This document shows positions 1 through 8,836 of a stretch of DNA of 45,858 nucleotides, piece after piece; the first letter of the stretch is position 1, and each line of letters begins with the position of its first letter. This DNA comes from Armatimonadota bacterium (GTDB lineage Bacteria; Armatimonadota; UBA5829), in the NCBI GenBank assembly GCA_012522575.1, contig JAAYKE010000066.1:1-45858 (forward strand), read 5' to 3'. The notes beneath the pieces were generated by a model, which worked only from the letters and a program-made list of their open reading frames with translations, had not been told where the DNA came from and ran no database searches. Position numbers and translations under genes: made by a program.

Positions 1-26
1 AACTCATCGACGTATACTTCTCTCAC
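1..26 (-). CDS. 5' end of an unidentified leftward gene (partial)
   Basis: The reverse strand shows a strong Shine-Dalgarno (AGGAGG, 40-35) followed eight bases later by GTG at 26-24 and an open frame beginning MREVYVDE that runs off the window edge. An in-frame ATG at 47-45 lies upstream of the Shine-Dalgarno and is less likely. Eight codons are too few to name a product. The gene diverges from the secreted-protein gene at 411, so the 27-410 gap should hold promoters for both directions. Confidence 0.5.
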
Positions 27-325
27 GGCGTGTTCCTCCTTTTGCATTCGTGACAATCGCATCTTAGAGAGAGGAATGCGCCTTACCTACCTCAGCTCGA
101 TTTTACACACAACATTGTACGCTACCGATCTCCAAACCTCTTTGCCGATGAGCCTGCATTTCGCAAGCATACAGGGATAAGGGTTAAAAAGGACGATTGG
201 TCACTTTCGGTGCATTGAACTACTGGTCTTTTCGCACCATTCCATATTGAGGGATATTTTTTAGTAGTTTTTAGCTTATATACCGAGGATATTTGCTGTT
301 CTGAGATGAATAAGCAGACATTTGG

Positions 326-360
326 TTGACATGAGCCTAACCAGGGGCTATGATATAGCC
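326..360 (+). promoter_or_regulatory. Sigma-70-type promoter with overlapping palindrome, upstream of the secreted protein gene at 411
   Basis: TTGACA (326-331), a 17-base spacer and TATGAT (349-354) form a near-consensus vegetative promoter whose start would fall near 361, about 50 bases before the coding start. A 6-bp inverted repeat, GGCTAT-gat-ATAGCC (346-360), covers the -10 box and could be an operator or simply an early transcript hairpin. The rest of 27-325 is AT-rich with no gene that I can see. Confidence 0.6.
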
Positions 361-410
361 GATACCCAATATGGTAACTGAGAATTGGTTATCATTATAG
401 AGGAGCAGAA

Positions 411-1094
411 ATGAGATTAGCTCAAGGATGTCTAGCAGGTATTTCTGCGATGGCATTTTGCTTGTTATTCCTGGTGTCAGAGCCATTAGCTGCTCAGGAT
501 GCAGCACCGGCAACCCCGCCGGCAGCACAACAGGCAACGCCAGCGGAAGCAACGCCATCTGCGCCCCCTGCGACTGCTCCGGCAGATACTGCTGCCACAG
601 GATCCTCTGCGCAGGCAAAACCCAATGATAAAACAAAACCTGCCGCGCCGGCTCAGACTGCGGCTCCCGCAGTCAGTCAGATAACTCAGGCTGCGGTTCA
701 GGCGGGAGTGCTCAAAAGCGCCAGTCGGATCAATCAGGTGGTCGGTTTTTTGGCGGGTAAACACAAAAGCTCAGCTTATCTATTCACGCCGAAAAGCAAC
801 CCGGACATCAGCGTGTTTTCTGTATCCCTTGGCGTTCATACAGTTGCGGGACAACAACAATATGCCAGCGCGAGCTTTGTTCCATTGGCAACCGGCGTAT
901 CCGCAGCGGTCTACGACACTGTCGAATACTCAGACAAGCCGCCGGCGGAACTTGAAAAGGGTCTTTTCAAAAACCTGCGACGAAAAGGGACGATTGGAAA
1001 GGACATCATCGCCCTTGACGCAGGGCCGGTTACTGTTTTTCTGATGCCTGCCGGCACGGGGTCGGTGGTCATAAAGAAAGAAGTCGTTCAATAG
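411..1094 (+). CDS. Secreted Ala/Pro-rich protein of unknown function
   Basis: 227 residues. The ATG is preceded by an AGAGGAG Shine-Dalgarno. Residues 1-29 form a signal peptide with a hydrophobic core and an AxA-like end (PLAAQ), so the protein is exported. Residues 30-90 are a low-complexity Ala/Pro/Thr/Gln linker typical of envelope-spanning or surface proteins. The remaining ~135 residues look like a compact mixed alpha/beta domain with no cysteines; I do not recognise the family. It has its own promoter at 326-354 and precedes the YadA-like gene on the same strand, separated by 170 bases of structured leader. A cell-envelope role is inferred from the signal peptide, linker and neighbour only. 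Confidence 0.75.
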   Translation: MRLAQGCLAGISAMAFCLLFLVSEPLAAQDAAPATPPAAQQATPAEATPSAPPATAPADTAATGSSAQAKPNDKTKPAAPAQTAAPAVSQITQAAVQAGVLKSASRINQVVGFLAGKHKSSAYLFTPKSNPDISVFSVSLGVHTVAGQQQYASASFVPLATGVSAAVYDTVEYSDKPPAELEKGLFKNLRRKGTIGKDIIALDAGPVTVFLMPAGTGSVVIKKEVVQ

Positions 1095-1106
1095 TATTTT
1101 CTACAA

Positions 1107-1264
1107 GGAGGTGGATTGTATGATTTTGTGCTTTCCAGCAGGAAAGCATAAAGAACAGGTTACTAAGTCGCCATAATTCGGGTAATAACCGAGCGGCAGG
1201 GCAGATGCACGCAATCTCGCGTGGCTGCCAAACCAGATCATACTAACAAGGAGGATCTTAGAGT
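1107..1264 (+). promoter_or_regulatory. Structured 5' leader with three hairpins before the YadA-like gene
   Basis: The 170-base gap holds three consecutive hairpins. The first is a perfect 8-bp stem TGCTTTCC/GGAAAGCA with loop AGCA (1129-1148). The second pairs GGTTACTA (1158-1165) with TAATAACC (1183-1190), one mismatch. The third is a two-tier stem, GGCAG/CTGCC around CACGC/GCGTG (1195-1229). A good Shine-Dalgarno (AAGGAGG, ending 1112) also precedes an 18-codon ORF at 1120-1176, so a leader peptide is possible. A second strong AAGGAGG serves the real gene at 1265. I could not match the structure to a riboswitch class I know. Confidence 0.4.
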
Positions 1265-2341
1265 ATGAAACGTATGTTTTTATTAGGAGTAGCATTGGTG
1301 GCAGTATTGTCACTTTGCCAGTTTGCTGCATTTGCAGACACTGCTGTCATTGTCGATGACGGCACTGATGCCTGGGCATACACCCAAGACGGCGCTGGAA
1401 CGGGCACTGCTTCAGAAGGCCAACCGAACGTATATCTCGGCTCCGATGGCTTCATAGAGATTGAAGCGGATGGCCACGTCTCTGTTGATGGAGACAGCGT
1501 GTCTATTGATGGCGCAGGCGGATCGATATTTATCGGCAATGTCTCTGGAGGGGGAGTGCAAATCTCTGGCGGCCCTCTGAATGCGACAGGTGGAGCTACC
1601 ATCAGCGGTGGAGCGACCATCAGCGGCGGAGCCACTGTCAACGGCCTGCTGGCAGCCAACAATGACGCCGAAATCGATGGCTACCTTTGGGTTGGCGACG
1701 GCGCGTACATCAATGAGTATCTTACCGTAGATGGTGACGCCGACGTCTATGGCGACCTTTGGGTTGGCGAGGACGTCGAAATCGAAGGCAACCTTTGGGT
1801 TGGCGACGGCGCGCACGTCAATGAGTATCTTGACGTTGATGGCAGCCTTTGGGTCACCGAGGATGCTTGGATTGATGGCAACACTAATTTCGGTTACAAC
1901 CCCGAAACTGACAGTGCTTACGCTACTATCGACGACAACGGTAACATCTGGACATCAGGCAGCGCTCGGATTGAAGGCGGAGCCAGCATTTCCGGTGGTA
2001 TCAACAATAACAATGGTGGAATTACCAATGCCGGCCGCATCAGCGGCGTATTTGACGGCATAGCTGATATGGATGCTGTCAACGTTCGACAGTTGCGTGG
2101 TCTGGAGACCAAGCTCAGCGCTGGTATCGCTTCCATCTCTGCACTGGCGTCTATTCCTCCTCCAATCGATGGCAAGACTTATGCCGTCGGCGCTGGAGTT
2201 GGACATTACAATGGCGAAACTGCAGTGGCGGTTGGCGTTAGAGCCATCCTGCCGGACAGCGGCGTCAGCGTAAGCGCGGGTATGGGATTCTCTTCCAAGA
2301 GCTGCCCTGCCGCCAACGCGGGCGTGAGCTTCAGCTTCTAA
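1265..2341 (+). CDS. YadA-type trimeric autotransporter adhesin with repeat passenger
   Basis: 358 residues with a clear signal peptide (1-24, ending AAFA). Residues 60-270 are Gly/Asp/Ser-rich and repetitive: a GGATISGG-type run near 105-122, then recurring LWVGDG/LWVGED units spaced to build a beta-roll or beta-helix. Residues ~262-285 carry the stalk-neck signature of the family (GIADMDAVNVRQL), and the last ~55 residues are an amphipathic four-strand YadA anchor ending in Phe. In known members three chains assemble one 12-strand outer-membrane barrel that exports the passenger. The organism should therefore have an outer membrane and a Bam system. It is short for the family and probably a compact adhesin or surface layer component. 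A strong Shine-Dalgarno (AAGGAGG) precedes the ATG. Confidence 0.85.
   Translation: MKRMFLLGVALVAVLSLCQFAAFADTAVIVDDGTDAWAYTQDGAGTGTASEGQPNVYLGSDGFIEIEADGHVSVDGDSVSIDGAGGSIFIGNVSGGGVQISGGPLNATGGATISGGATISGGATVNGLLAANNDAEIDGYLWVGDGAYINEYLTVDGDADVYGDLWVGEDVEIEGNLWVGDGAHVNEYLDVDGSLWVTEDAWIDGNTNFGYNPETDSAYATIDDNGNIWTSGSARIEGGASISGGINNNNGGITNAGRISGVFDGIADMDAVNVRQLRGLETKLSAGIASISALASIPPPIDGKTYAVGAGVGHYNGETAVAVGVRAILPDSGVSVSAGMGFSSKSCPAANAGVSFSF
1683..1842 (+). repeat. Intragenic direct repeat encoding LWVGDG units
   Basis: Two ~52-base near-identical copies start at 1683 and 1791 (offset 108 bases, 36 codons), with a shorter related copy near 1755. They encode the repeated passenger units of the autotransporter. 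Such in-frame repeats can expand or contract by recombination and vary passenger length. Confidence 0.8.
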
Positions 2342-2448
2342 TTCTAAGCTGACTTTCTATGGGGCTGCAGAATATCGCGGCTCCATTCAATTTATCCCTC
2401 GATTTTACTCTCCCCATCAGCAATTCATTTTTTGTGACATCTCAATCG

Positions 2449-2645
2449 TTGACCGTCAACGCCCACTGTGCTAACATATACAGACACTTTTTCTTAATGT
2501 GGCCAGGGCAGGCAGGCTGTGATCCCGCCGGGTGTAAATTGGCGGTGATGATAATCTGAACCGGTCGCAGGCCGCACGAGTATAAGCTATAAGTCACCCG
2601 TCTCTTGACACAAGCGGCGGGCCGTGCTTTTGTGGAGGTAAGCTG
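2449..2645 (+). promoter_or_regulatory. Promoter and ~160-base leader of the ilvDBHC operon
   Basis: TTGACC (2449-2454), 17-base spacer, TAACAT (2472-2477) predicts a transcript starting near 2484, leaving about 160 untranslated bases before ilvD. Near the gene, two hairpins compete. One pairs CCCG..CTTG (2597-2607) with CAAG..CGGG (2611-2621). The other pairs CACAA (2609-2613) with TTGTG (2630-2634), directly beside the GGAGG ribosome site (2634-2638). Both need bases 2611-2613, so only one can form at a time, as in a translational switch. No T-box core sequence is visible and there is no obvious Leu/Ile/Val codon run. The preceding 2342-2448 holds only a weak hairpin (2359-2382). Confidence 0.4.
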
Positions 2646-4346
2646 TTGAAAAGCGATGCTGTACGTACTGGAATAGAGCGGGCGGCTGCACGATCGTTGA
2701 TAAAAGCGATGGGTTACACCGATGAGGAGATGTATCGGCCTCTGATCGGCGTAGCGAACTCCTGGAACGAAATTGTGCCCGGACACATTAACCTCGACAA
2801 AATTGCCGGCGCAGTGAAAGCGGGAGTGCGAATGGCGGGCGGGACTCCGATGGAGTTCGGAGTCATCGGCATGTGCGACGGAATTGCGATGGGACACGAG
2901 GGTATGAGATATTCCCTAGTGACAAGAGAAATCATCGCCGATTCGATCGAATGCATCGCCAAAGCGCACGCTTTTGACGCGCTGGTGCTGATTCCCAACT
3001 GCGATAAAATCGTTCCCGGCATGCTTATGGCGGCGGCGCGGGTGAACATTCCGACCGTAGTCGTCAGCGGCGGGCCGATGATGGCCGGCAGGTATAAAGG
3101 CAGAAATATCTCAGTCACGCAGATGTTTGAGGGAGCCGGAGCGCTGATCAGCGGCAGCATCACCGAGGACGACCTGTGCGAAATGGAAAACGAAGCCTGT
3201 CCCGGCTGCGGCAGTTGTGCGGGAATGTTCACTGCAAACTCGATGAACTGCCTCACCGAAGCGATCGGCATGGGATTGCCCGGCAACGGCACTATCCCGG
3301 CGGTGCATGCGGCGCGCATCCGACTGGCAAAATATGCCGGCATGAAGGTGATGGAGCTGCTCGAAAAGAACATCAGGCCGCGCGATATTATGACAAAAGC
3401 GGCTTTTGCCAACGCTCTGGCAGCAGATATGGCTCTTGGATGCTCCACAAACACCACGCTGCATATCCCCGCAATCGCGCACGAAGCCGGGGTGCCATTT
3501 GCTCTCGATTCTCTAAACGAAATCAGCAAACATACGCCACACCTTACGACTCTCAGCCCTGCCGTGGCACATCCCGAATTGATGGAGGGCGATTCATGCC
3601 AGCAGGCGATACATCATATTCAGGACCTCGACGAAGCCGGCGGCATACCCGTGGTGCTCAAAGAACTTAGCAAAAAAGGGCTAATCGACCTGAACGTCAA
3701 AACCGTAACGGGTCACACGCTGGGCGAAAACATAGCGGCAGCAGTCAACAGAAACTCCGATGTTATCAGACCGGCTGATAATCCATATCACGAAGAGGGC
3801 GGCCTGGCAGTGCTCAAAGGCAACCTCGCTCCGGATGGATCGGTCGTAAAGCAGTCGGCTGTTGAGCCGGAGGCTTGGGTGTTCGAAGGCCCGGCAAGGG
3901 TATTTGAGTGCGAAGACGACGCGGTCAAAGAGCTTCTTGCGGGCAAAATAAATAAAGGCGAAGTGATCGTTGTGCGCAACGAAGGGCCGAAAGGCGGGCC
4001 GGGTATGCGCGAAATGCTTACCGCAACCGCGACGGTGTCCGGTATGGGAATGGGAAAAGATATAGCTCTCATAACTGACGGGCGTTTTTCCGGGGCCTCC
4101 CGAGGCGCCTGCATTGGCCATGTATCTCCCGAAGCCGCATCTGGCGGGCCGATTGGACTGCTTCGAGAAGGCGATATTATATCTATTGATATTCCAGGCA
4201 AACGACTGGATGTCAAGCTCTCAGATGAGGAGCTTGCGGCGCGGCGAGCGGAGTGGAAAGCTCCTGAGCCGAGAGTGAAGGAGGGGTATCTCGCGCGTTA
4301 CGCGCGGATGGTCTCCTCGGCTTCAACTGGCGCGATTATCGAATAA
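2646..4346 (+). CDS. ilvD: Dihydroxy-acid dehydratase
   Basis: 566 residues, the usual family length. IlvD dehydrates 2,3-dihydroxy-isovalerate and 2,3-dihydroxy-3-methylvalerate to the 2-oxo acids for valine and isoleucine, using an iron-sulfur cluster and Mg in the cytosol. Visible family landmarks are the N-terminal [18 protein letters not shown], the cluster cysteine in [12 protein letters not shown], a second in [19 protein letters not shown], and the C-terminal [12 protein letters not shown]. Start is TTG at 2646, chosen because a GGAGG site ends seven bases before it. First gene of the ilvD-ilvB-ilvH-ilvC set, 90 bases before ilvB. Confidence 0.95.
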   Translation: MKSDAVRTGIERAAARSLIKAMGYTDEEMYRPLIGVANSWNEIVPGHINLDKIAGAVKAGVRMAGGTPMEFGVIGMCDGIAMGHEGMRYSLVTREIIADSIECIAKAHAFDALVLIPNCDKIVPGMLMAAARVNIPTVVVSGGPMMAGRYKGRNISVTQMFEGAGALISGSITEDDLCEMENEACPGCGSCAGMFTANSMNCLTEAIGMGLPGNGTIPAVHAARIRLAKYAGMKVMELLEKNIRPRDIMTKAAFANALAADMALGCSTNTTLHIPAIAHEAGVPFALDSLNEISKHTPHLTTLSPAVAHPELMEGDSCQQAIHHIQDLDEAGGIPVVLKELSKKGLIDLNVKTVTGHTLGENIAAAVNRNSDVIRPADNPYHEEGGLAVLKGNLAPDGSVVKQSAVEPEAWVFEGPARVFECEDDAVKELLAGKINKGEVIVVRNEGPKGGPGMREMLTATATVSGMGMGKDIALITDGRFSGASRGACIGHVSPEAASGGPIGLLREGDIISIDIPGKRLDVKLSDEELAARRAEWKAPEPRVKEGYLARYARMVSSASTGAIIE

Positions 4347-4364
4347 TACAGCAGTCAATTACAA

Positions 4365-4428
4365 GCCGTCAGCTTTCAGCCATCTGCAGACGGCAATAGG
4401 CTGGAAGCTGCGCTAGATGGCTAAGGAG
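4365..4428 (+). promoter_or_regulatory. Overlapping alternative hairpins in the ilvD-ilvB spacer
   Basis: Three pairings share bases. GCCGTC (4365-4370) pairs with GACGGC (4389-4394). AGCTTTCAGCC (4371-4381) pairs with GGCTGGAAGCT (4399-4409), 11 bp with one G-U. AGCCATCT (4378-4385) pairs with AGATGGCT (4415-4422), directly next to the ilvB ribosome site AAGGAG (4423-4428). The second and third cannot coexist. This may control ilvB translation or be the remnant of an interspersed palindromic repeat. Confidence 0.45.
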
Positions 4429-4436
4429 TGTTTGTT

Positions 4437-6128
4437 GTGAAAATGAATGGAGCCAATGCCCTGGTTCAGTCTCTTGTGGATCAGGGAATAGATATGATTT
4501 TCGGCATACCCGGCGGGGTGATGATCCCCATTTATGATGCCCTGTATGGTCGAGAAGATTTGAAAAATATACTTATGCGCCACGAACAGGGCGCGGGTCA
4601 TGCCGCCGATGGTTATGCGCGCGTGACAGGAAGAGTGGGGGTGTGCTTTGCGACCTCCGGTCCTGGTGCTACCAACGTGGTCACTGCGCTGGCTAATGCG
4701 CACATGGACTCGATTCCTGTGCTTGCAGTTACCGGACAGGTGCGAACTACCGCCCTCGGCAAGGACGCTTTCCAGGAAGCGGACATAACCGGAATCACTC
4801 TGCCGGTAACGAAACATAACTATCTTCTCAAGGACGTAAACGACGTTCCCCGGATCATAGCGGAAGCGCTCTACATAGCGCGAACGGGCCGACCGGGACC
4901 GGTGCTGGTGGACATCCCGATGGATGTATCCCTTGCCGAAACCGACTATCAGCCGGTCACCGAAGTGCATATGCGCAGCTACTCCCCGGAGACTGATGTC
5001 GATGTGTCTATGGTTGAGCAGGCTGCCGAACTGATCGCCAAAGCCGAACGGCCTGTGATTTATGCAGGTGGCGGCGTCATAACATCCGGGGCTTCCGAGG
5101 AGCTTACAAAGCTTTCGGAAAAGACCCACATTCTCGTGACCAATACGCTGCTCGGCAAAGGGGCCATATCCGAATACCATCCGCACTCATTGGGCATGCT
5201 CGGAATGCACGGAACTGCGTATGCGAATCACGCCGTCAATGAAAGCGACCTTTTGATCGCTGTTGGAGCCAGGTTTGATGACCGGGTTACCGGAAAGCTG
5301 GCGGCATTCGCCAAGGGCGCAAAGGTCATTCACATAGATATCGATCCTGCTGAGATCGACAAGACGGTGCCGGCTACGGTTCCGTTGGTGGGAGATTGCA
5401 AGGAAGTTCTCGCTTTGCTGGTGGAAAAGGTGCAGCCGCGAGGCGAAACGGAATGGAACAAGCAGGTGATGCAGTGGAGAAACGAATACGCCCTGCAGTG
5501 TCCGGTCGGCAACGGCGAGCTGATGCCTCAGTGCATAGTTGCAAAGATCTCCGATTTGACTAAGGGTGAGGCCGTAGTTACAACGGACGTCGGCCAGCAC
5601 CAGATGTTTGCGGCGTTATATTATAAGACCACAAAACCGCGTCGCTGGATGTCATCCGGCGGGCTCGGCACGATGGGTTACGGCTTCCCTGCCGCGATAG
5701 GCGCTCAGGTGGGTTGTCCCGATCTGCCGGTCTTTGCGATCTGCGGAGATGGCGGATTCCAGATGACGCTGCAGGAGATGGCGGTGGCGGTTGAGCAAAA
5801 ACTTCCCATAAAGATAATTTTGCTCAACAATGGCTACCTTGGCATGGTGCGCCAGTGGCAGGAACTTTTCTGGGATGGGCGCTATTCGGGCGTGGACATC
5901 TCGGCGCAACCGAACTTCAAAATGCTTGCGGAGGCTTATGGGGCTTGCGGAATCTGCGTTAAGAGTCCTGATGAGGTGGACGCCGCGCTTAATAAGGCTA
6001 TGGAAGTTACCGATCGGCCAACCCTCATCGACTTCCAGATCAACCCGCAGGAAAACGTTTTCCCGATGATTCCGGCTGGCCAAAGCATCGAAGAGATGAT
6101 GGTCAACAGGCCGAAGGGGAGTGAGTGA
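4437..6128 (+). CDS. ilvB: Acetolactate synthase, large (catalytic) subunit
   Basis: 563 residues. ThDP-dependent enzyme joining two pyruvates to acetolactate, or pyruvate with 2-oxobutyrate to acetohydroxybutyrate. Visible: the N-terminal ThDP domain with [16 protein letters not shown] and the catalytic Glu in [16 protein letters not shown], a central FAD/DHS-like domain, and the C-terminal ThDP/Mg motif [22 protein letters not shown] with the downstream [16 protein letters not shown]. The AAGGAG site ends at 4428, so GTG at 4437 is chosen; ATG at 4443 is also possible, while GTG at 4428 overlaps the ribosome site. It is two bases from ilvH, its regulatory partner. Confidence 0.95.
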   Translation: MKMNGANALVQSLVDQGIDMIFGIPGGVMIPIYDALYGREDLKNILMRHEQGAGHAADGYARVTGRVGVCFATSGPGATNVVTALANAHMDSIPVLAVTGQVRTTALGKDAFQEADITGITLPVTKHNYLLKDVNDVPRIIAEALYIARTGRPGPVLVDIPMDVSLAETDYQPVTEVHMRSYSPETDVDVSMVEQAAELIAKAERPVIYAGGGVITSGASEELTKLSEKTHILVTNTLLGKGAISEYHPHSLGMLGMHGTAYANHAVNESDLLIAVGARFDDRVTGKLAAFAKGAKVIHIDIDPAEIDKTVPATVPLVGDCKEVLALLVEKVQPRGETEWNKQVMQWRNEYALQCPVGNGELMPQCIVAKISDLTKGEAVVTTDVGQHQMFAALYYKTTKPRRWMSSGGLGTMGYGFPAAIGAQVGCPDLPVFAICGDGGFQMTLQEMAVAVEQKLPIKIILLNNGYLGMVRQWQELFWDGRYSGVDISAQPNFKMLAEAYGACGICVKSPDEVDAALNKAMEVTDRPTLIDFQINPQENVFPMIPAGQSIEEMMVNRPKGSE

Positions 6129-6129
6129 T

Positions 6130-6633
6130 ATGCCAAAACCAATGCAGCATACTATAACGGTACTGGTAGAAAACAAGCCCGGCGTGCTTGCCAGGGTGTC
6201 GGGGCTGTTCGCTCGGCGAGGTTTTAACATCGAGTCACTGGCCGTGAGCATCACCGATGATCCTACGGTATCGAGGATGACGATCGTTGTCACCGGGGAC
6301 GATTCGACGCTCGATCAGATCAACAAGCAGACCTGCAAGCTCATTGACGTCATCAAGCTGGTGGACTACAGTCAGATGTCCACTGTGGAAAGAGAACTCG
6401 CACTGATAAAGGTCAGCGCAGAGTCGGATTCCAGGGCGGCTATTATGCAGATAGTCGACATTTTCCGCGCGAAAATAATCGACATCAGCAAGAAGTCCTT
6501 TACCATTGAGGTCACCGGCGGAAGCGACAAAGTGGATGCAATCGAGGACCTGCTGAGGCCGTATGGGATAATGGAAGTCGTGCGAACCGGTAAGATCGCG
6601 ATGGCTAGAGGATCGCACACCGCGATGACGTAG
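6130..6633 (+). CDS. ilvH: Acetolactate synthase, small (regulatory) subunit
   Basis: 167 residues, normal length. The N-terminal ACT domain (HTITVLVENKPGVLARVSGLFARRG) binds valine for feedback inhibition. The C-terminal half (EVTGGSDKVDAIEDLLRPYG, VRTGKIAMARG) is the ACT-like/activation domain conserved in IlvH/IlvN. ATG at 6130 has an AGGGGAG site directly upstream and lies one base after the ilvB stop, so subunit synthesis is probably coupled. Confidence 0.95.
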   Translation: MPKPMQHTITVLVENKPGVLARVSGLFARRGFNIESLAVSITDDPTVSRMTIVVTGDDSTLDQINKQTCKLIDVIKLVDYSQMSTVERELALIKVSAESDSRAAIMQIVDIFRAKIIDISKKSFTIEVTGGSDKVDAIEDLLRPYGIMEVVRTGKIAMARGSHTAMT

Positions 6634-6687
6634 ACAGAAACTGTCTCTATCGCTGTGATTGAAATAACAATATCTAATGAGGATGTC

Positions 6688-6712
6688 GGGCCGGGGGTAT
6701 AACCTCTGGCTC
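6688..6712 (+). other. Intercistronic hairpin between ilvH and ilvC
   Basis: GGGCCGGGGG (6688-6697) pairs with CCTCTGGCTC (6703-6712) over 10 bp, including three G-U pairs, with loop TATAA. No U-run follows, so processing, transcript stabilisation or partial attenuation is more likely than full termination. The G-U pairs make it stable only as RNA read from the plus strand, in keeping with a transcript element. Confidence 0.45.
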
Positions 6713-6743
6713 GTTACCTCTAACATCTAAAGTGGAGGGCGTA

Positions 6744-7745
6744 ATGCCGGCTAAAGTATACTACGATTCAGATGCGAACCTTGACGTGCTCAAGGGCAAG
6801 AAAATCGCCATTATTGGCTATGGAAGTCAGGGACATGCTCAGGCGCAGAACCTGCGTGACAGCGGCCTCGATGTGGTCGTTGCGGACCTGCCGGGCACTG
6901 ATAACTGGAAGCTCGCCGAGGAGCACGGCTTTAAGCCGATGACCGCGGCGGAAGCTGCAAAGCAGGCGGATGTTATTCAGATACTCACCGAGGACGAAGT
7001 TCAGGGCATCGTTTACGCCAACGAGGTCGAACCGGGAATGAAGAAGGGCAAGACCCTGCTTTTCTCCCACGGATTCAACATCCACTTCGGCCAGATTGTG
7101 CCGCCCGCAGAAGTTGACGTCATAATGGTAGCCCCTAAGGGGCCGGGACATCTGGTTCGCCGCGTATACACCGAAGGCGCAGGAGTCCCCGCTCTGATCG
7201 CAGTCTATCAGGACGCTTCAGGCAAGGCCAAAGATACGGCTCTTGCCTATGCAAAGGGGCTTGGAGCAACCAAGGTCGGCGTGCTTGAGACTACTTTCGA
7301 AGAGGAGACCGAGACCGATCTGTTCGGCGAGCAGGCGGTTCTGTGCGGCGGATGCACCGCGCTGATACAGGCGGGCTTTGAGACTCTGGTGGAAGCCGGA
7401 TACCAGCCGGAAATTGCATTCTTCGAGTGTATGCACGAGCTTAAGCTGATCGTAGACCTGTTGTATGAAGGCGGCATGGACTATATGCGCTACTCGATCT
7501 CCAATACCGCTGAATATGGCGACTACAGCCGCGGTTCGCGCGTCATCAGCGAAGACGTCAAGGACGAGATGGCCGAGATTCTCTATGAGATTCAGAGCGG
7601 TGAGTTCGCACGCGAGTGGATTCTGGAAAATAAGGCCGGCAGACCGGTGCTCAACGCTGCGCGCAGGCACAGCCGAGAGTCGCTGATTGAGGAAGTCGGC
7701 GGAGAACTGCGGCAGATGATGCCCTGGCTGAAAAAGAAAGCCTAG
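6744..7745 (+). CDS. ilvC: Ketol-acid reductoisomerase (class I), probably NADH-preferring
   Basis: 333 residues, class I length. Isomerises and reduces acetolactate and acetohydroxybutyrate with Mg. A Rossmann domain ([21 protein letters not shown], 21-41) is followed by the knotted helical domain with catalytic carboxylates ([39 protein letters not shown]). The beta2-alphaB loop, residues 47-55, reads ADLPGTDNW instead of the usual GLRPGSxSW: the phosphate-binding Arg and Ser positions are Leu, Thr and Asn, and aspartates appear at 48 and 53. In studied family members such acidic loops go with NADH rather than NADPH; this is inferred here. ATG at 6744 follows GTGGAGGGC. Confidence 0.95.
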   Translation: MPAKVYYDSDANLDVLKGKKIAIIGYGSQGHAQAQNLRDSGLDVVVADLPGTDNWKLAEEHGFKPMTAAEAAKQADVIQILTEDEVQGIVYANEVEPGMKKGKTLLFSHGFNIHFGQIVPPAEVDVIMVAPKGPGHLVRRVYTEGAGVPALIAVYQDASGKAKDTALAYAKGLGATKVGVLETTFEEETETDLFGEQAVLCGGCTALIQAGFETLVEAGYQPEIAFFECMHELKLIVDLLYEGGMDYMRYSISNTAEYGDYSRGSRVISEDVKDEMAEILYEIQSGEFAREWILENKAGRPVLNAARRHSRESLIEEVGGELRQMMPWLKKKA

Positions 7746-7767
7746 GCTACAATATATAGCAAATACG

Positions 7768-7792
7768 GAGAGCAGGGGACGCCCTCTGCTCT
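7768..7792 (+). terminator. Terminator-like hairpin after ilvC
   Basis: AGAGCAG+GGG (7769-7778) pairs with CCC+CTGCTCT (7782-7792), a 10-bp stem with one bulged T and loop ACG, followed by the pyrimidine-rich TCTCTGT. It lies 23 bases after the ilvC stop and would close the ilvDBHC transcript. The U-tract is imperfect. Confidence 0.5.
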
Positions 7793-7813
7793 TCTCTGTA
7801 TAGGTGGGTATTT

Positions 7814-8836
7814 GTGAGATATGCAATAGTCATATTGCTTATTATAGGACTGGCGTCGCCGGGAGCTTGCGCGCAGATGCAGATTGAACCGCCAATAAAG
7901 ATAATATTCGACACCGATATCGGCGATGATATTGACGATGCACTGGCGCTGGCGATGCTGCATGCGCTTGCGGACAGATCAGAGGTGGAAATACTGGCGG
8001 TCACAGTCTGCAAGGACAATCCCTGGTGCGCCGTATATGTGGACATAGTCAACCGTTTCTATGGCAGGCCGGATATTCCGATTGGCGTTGTGAAAGGGGG
8101 CAAGCGGCCGCAGGACGGCTATACGACCGTGGTTGCCTCGCGCAAAATCGGAAACGAATATGCCTATGCCAGAGGTCTGCAATCGGGAGAAAACGCACCT
8201 GACGCAGTTGATCTCATACGCAGCATACTTGCCAGACAAGCAGACTCCTCTGTTGTGATGGTGAGCGTCGGCTCAAAGACCAACATTGCCCGGCTGCTAC
8301 AGTCCAAACCGGATAAAAACTCATCCGCCAACGGAATAGACCTGGTTAAAAGCAAGGTCAAGAATTATGTTATGATGGCGGGAGATTTTCGAGCCAAGGC
8401 TGCTGCGGAGTACAATATCAAAATCGATGCGGATGCGGCGCGAATAGTCTTCGAAGATTGGCCGACCTCGATCGCCATCAGCGGGTTTGACATAGGCAAA
8501 ATGGTGTATTATCCGGCTGAGAGCATAGAGCAGGACTTCGGTTATGTGAAGAATCACCCGATAGCCGAGGCGTATCACGCCTATGCGAAGATGCCTTACG
8601 ACCGCCCGGCATGGGATTTGACGGCGGTTCTGTATGCTGCGCGTCCGGAGCGCGGATATTTTAAGCTGTCGCAACCCGGTTATGTAAAGGTTGACGATAA
8701 GGCCGTGACTCATTTTACTGCTGCGCAAGATGGCAGGCATCGTTATTTTATATTGCCGGATGACAAACGCGAGGCGGTTCGAGAGGCTTGTATCTGGTTG
8801 GCGTCATCGCCTCCGCGCAATTGTTCGACTCAATAA
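7814..8836 (+). CDS. Secreted nucleoside hydrolase-like protein
   Basis: 340 residues. Residues 1-20 are a signal peptide (ending GACAQ), so the protein is exported, possibly to the periplasm. The mature part starts with the IUNH calcium-binding signature DTDIGDDIDDALAL (33-46), and the conserved PAWDLTAVLYA stretch lies near 265. The family cleaves the N-glycosidic bond of ribonucleosides to base and ribose; the signal peptide suggests scavenging of external nucleosides. GTG at 7814 is the first start after the ilvC terminator, with only a modest ribosome site (GGTGGG). A ribokinase gene lies 25 kb away at 32899, which fits ribose salvage but proves nothing. Confidence 0.8.
   Translation: MRYAIVILLIIGLASPGACAQMQIEPPIKIIFDTDIGDDIDDALALAMLHALADRSEVEILAVTVCKDNPWCAVYVDIVNRFYGRPDIPIGVVKGGKRPQDGYTTVVASRKIGNEYAYARGLQSGENAPDAVDLIRSILARQADSSVVMVSVGSKTNIARLLQSKPDKNSSANGIDLVKSKVKNYVMMAGDFRAKAAAEYNIKIDADAARIVFEDWPTSIAISGFDIGKMVYYPAESIEQDFGYVKNHPIAEAYHAYAKMPYDRPAWDLTAVLYAARPERGYFKLSQPGYVKVDDKAVTHFTAAQDGRHRYFILPDDKREAVREACIWLASSPPRNCSTQ

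Noticed and set aside
1107-1264. Class I c-di-GMP riboswitch before the adhesin
   Set aside because: The hairpin order and conserved core bases do not match what I know of GEMM RNAs.
1755-1842. CRISPR-like repeat array
   Set aside because: The repeats are in frame within the autotransporter gene, long, unevenly spaced and diverged; there are no cas genes.
2484-2645. T-box or known riboswitch in the ilvD leader
   Set aside because: No T-box core (GGGTGGnACC) or other conserved riboswitch core could be read; reported only as an unassigned leader.
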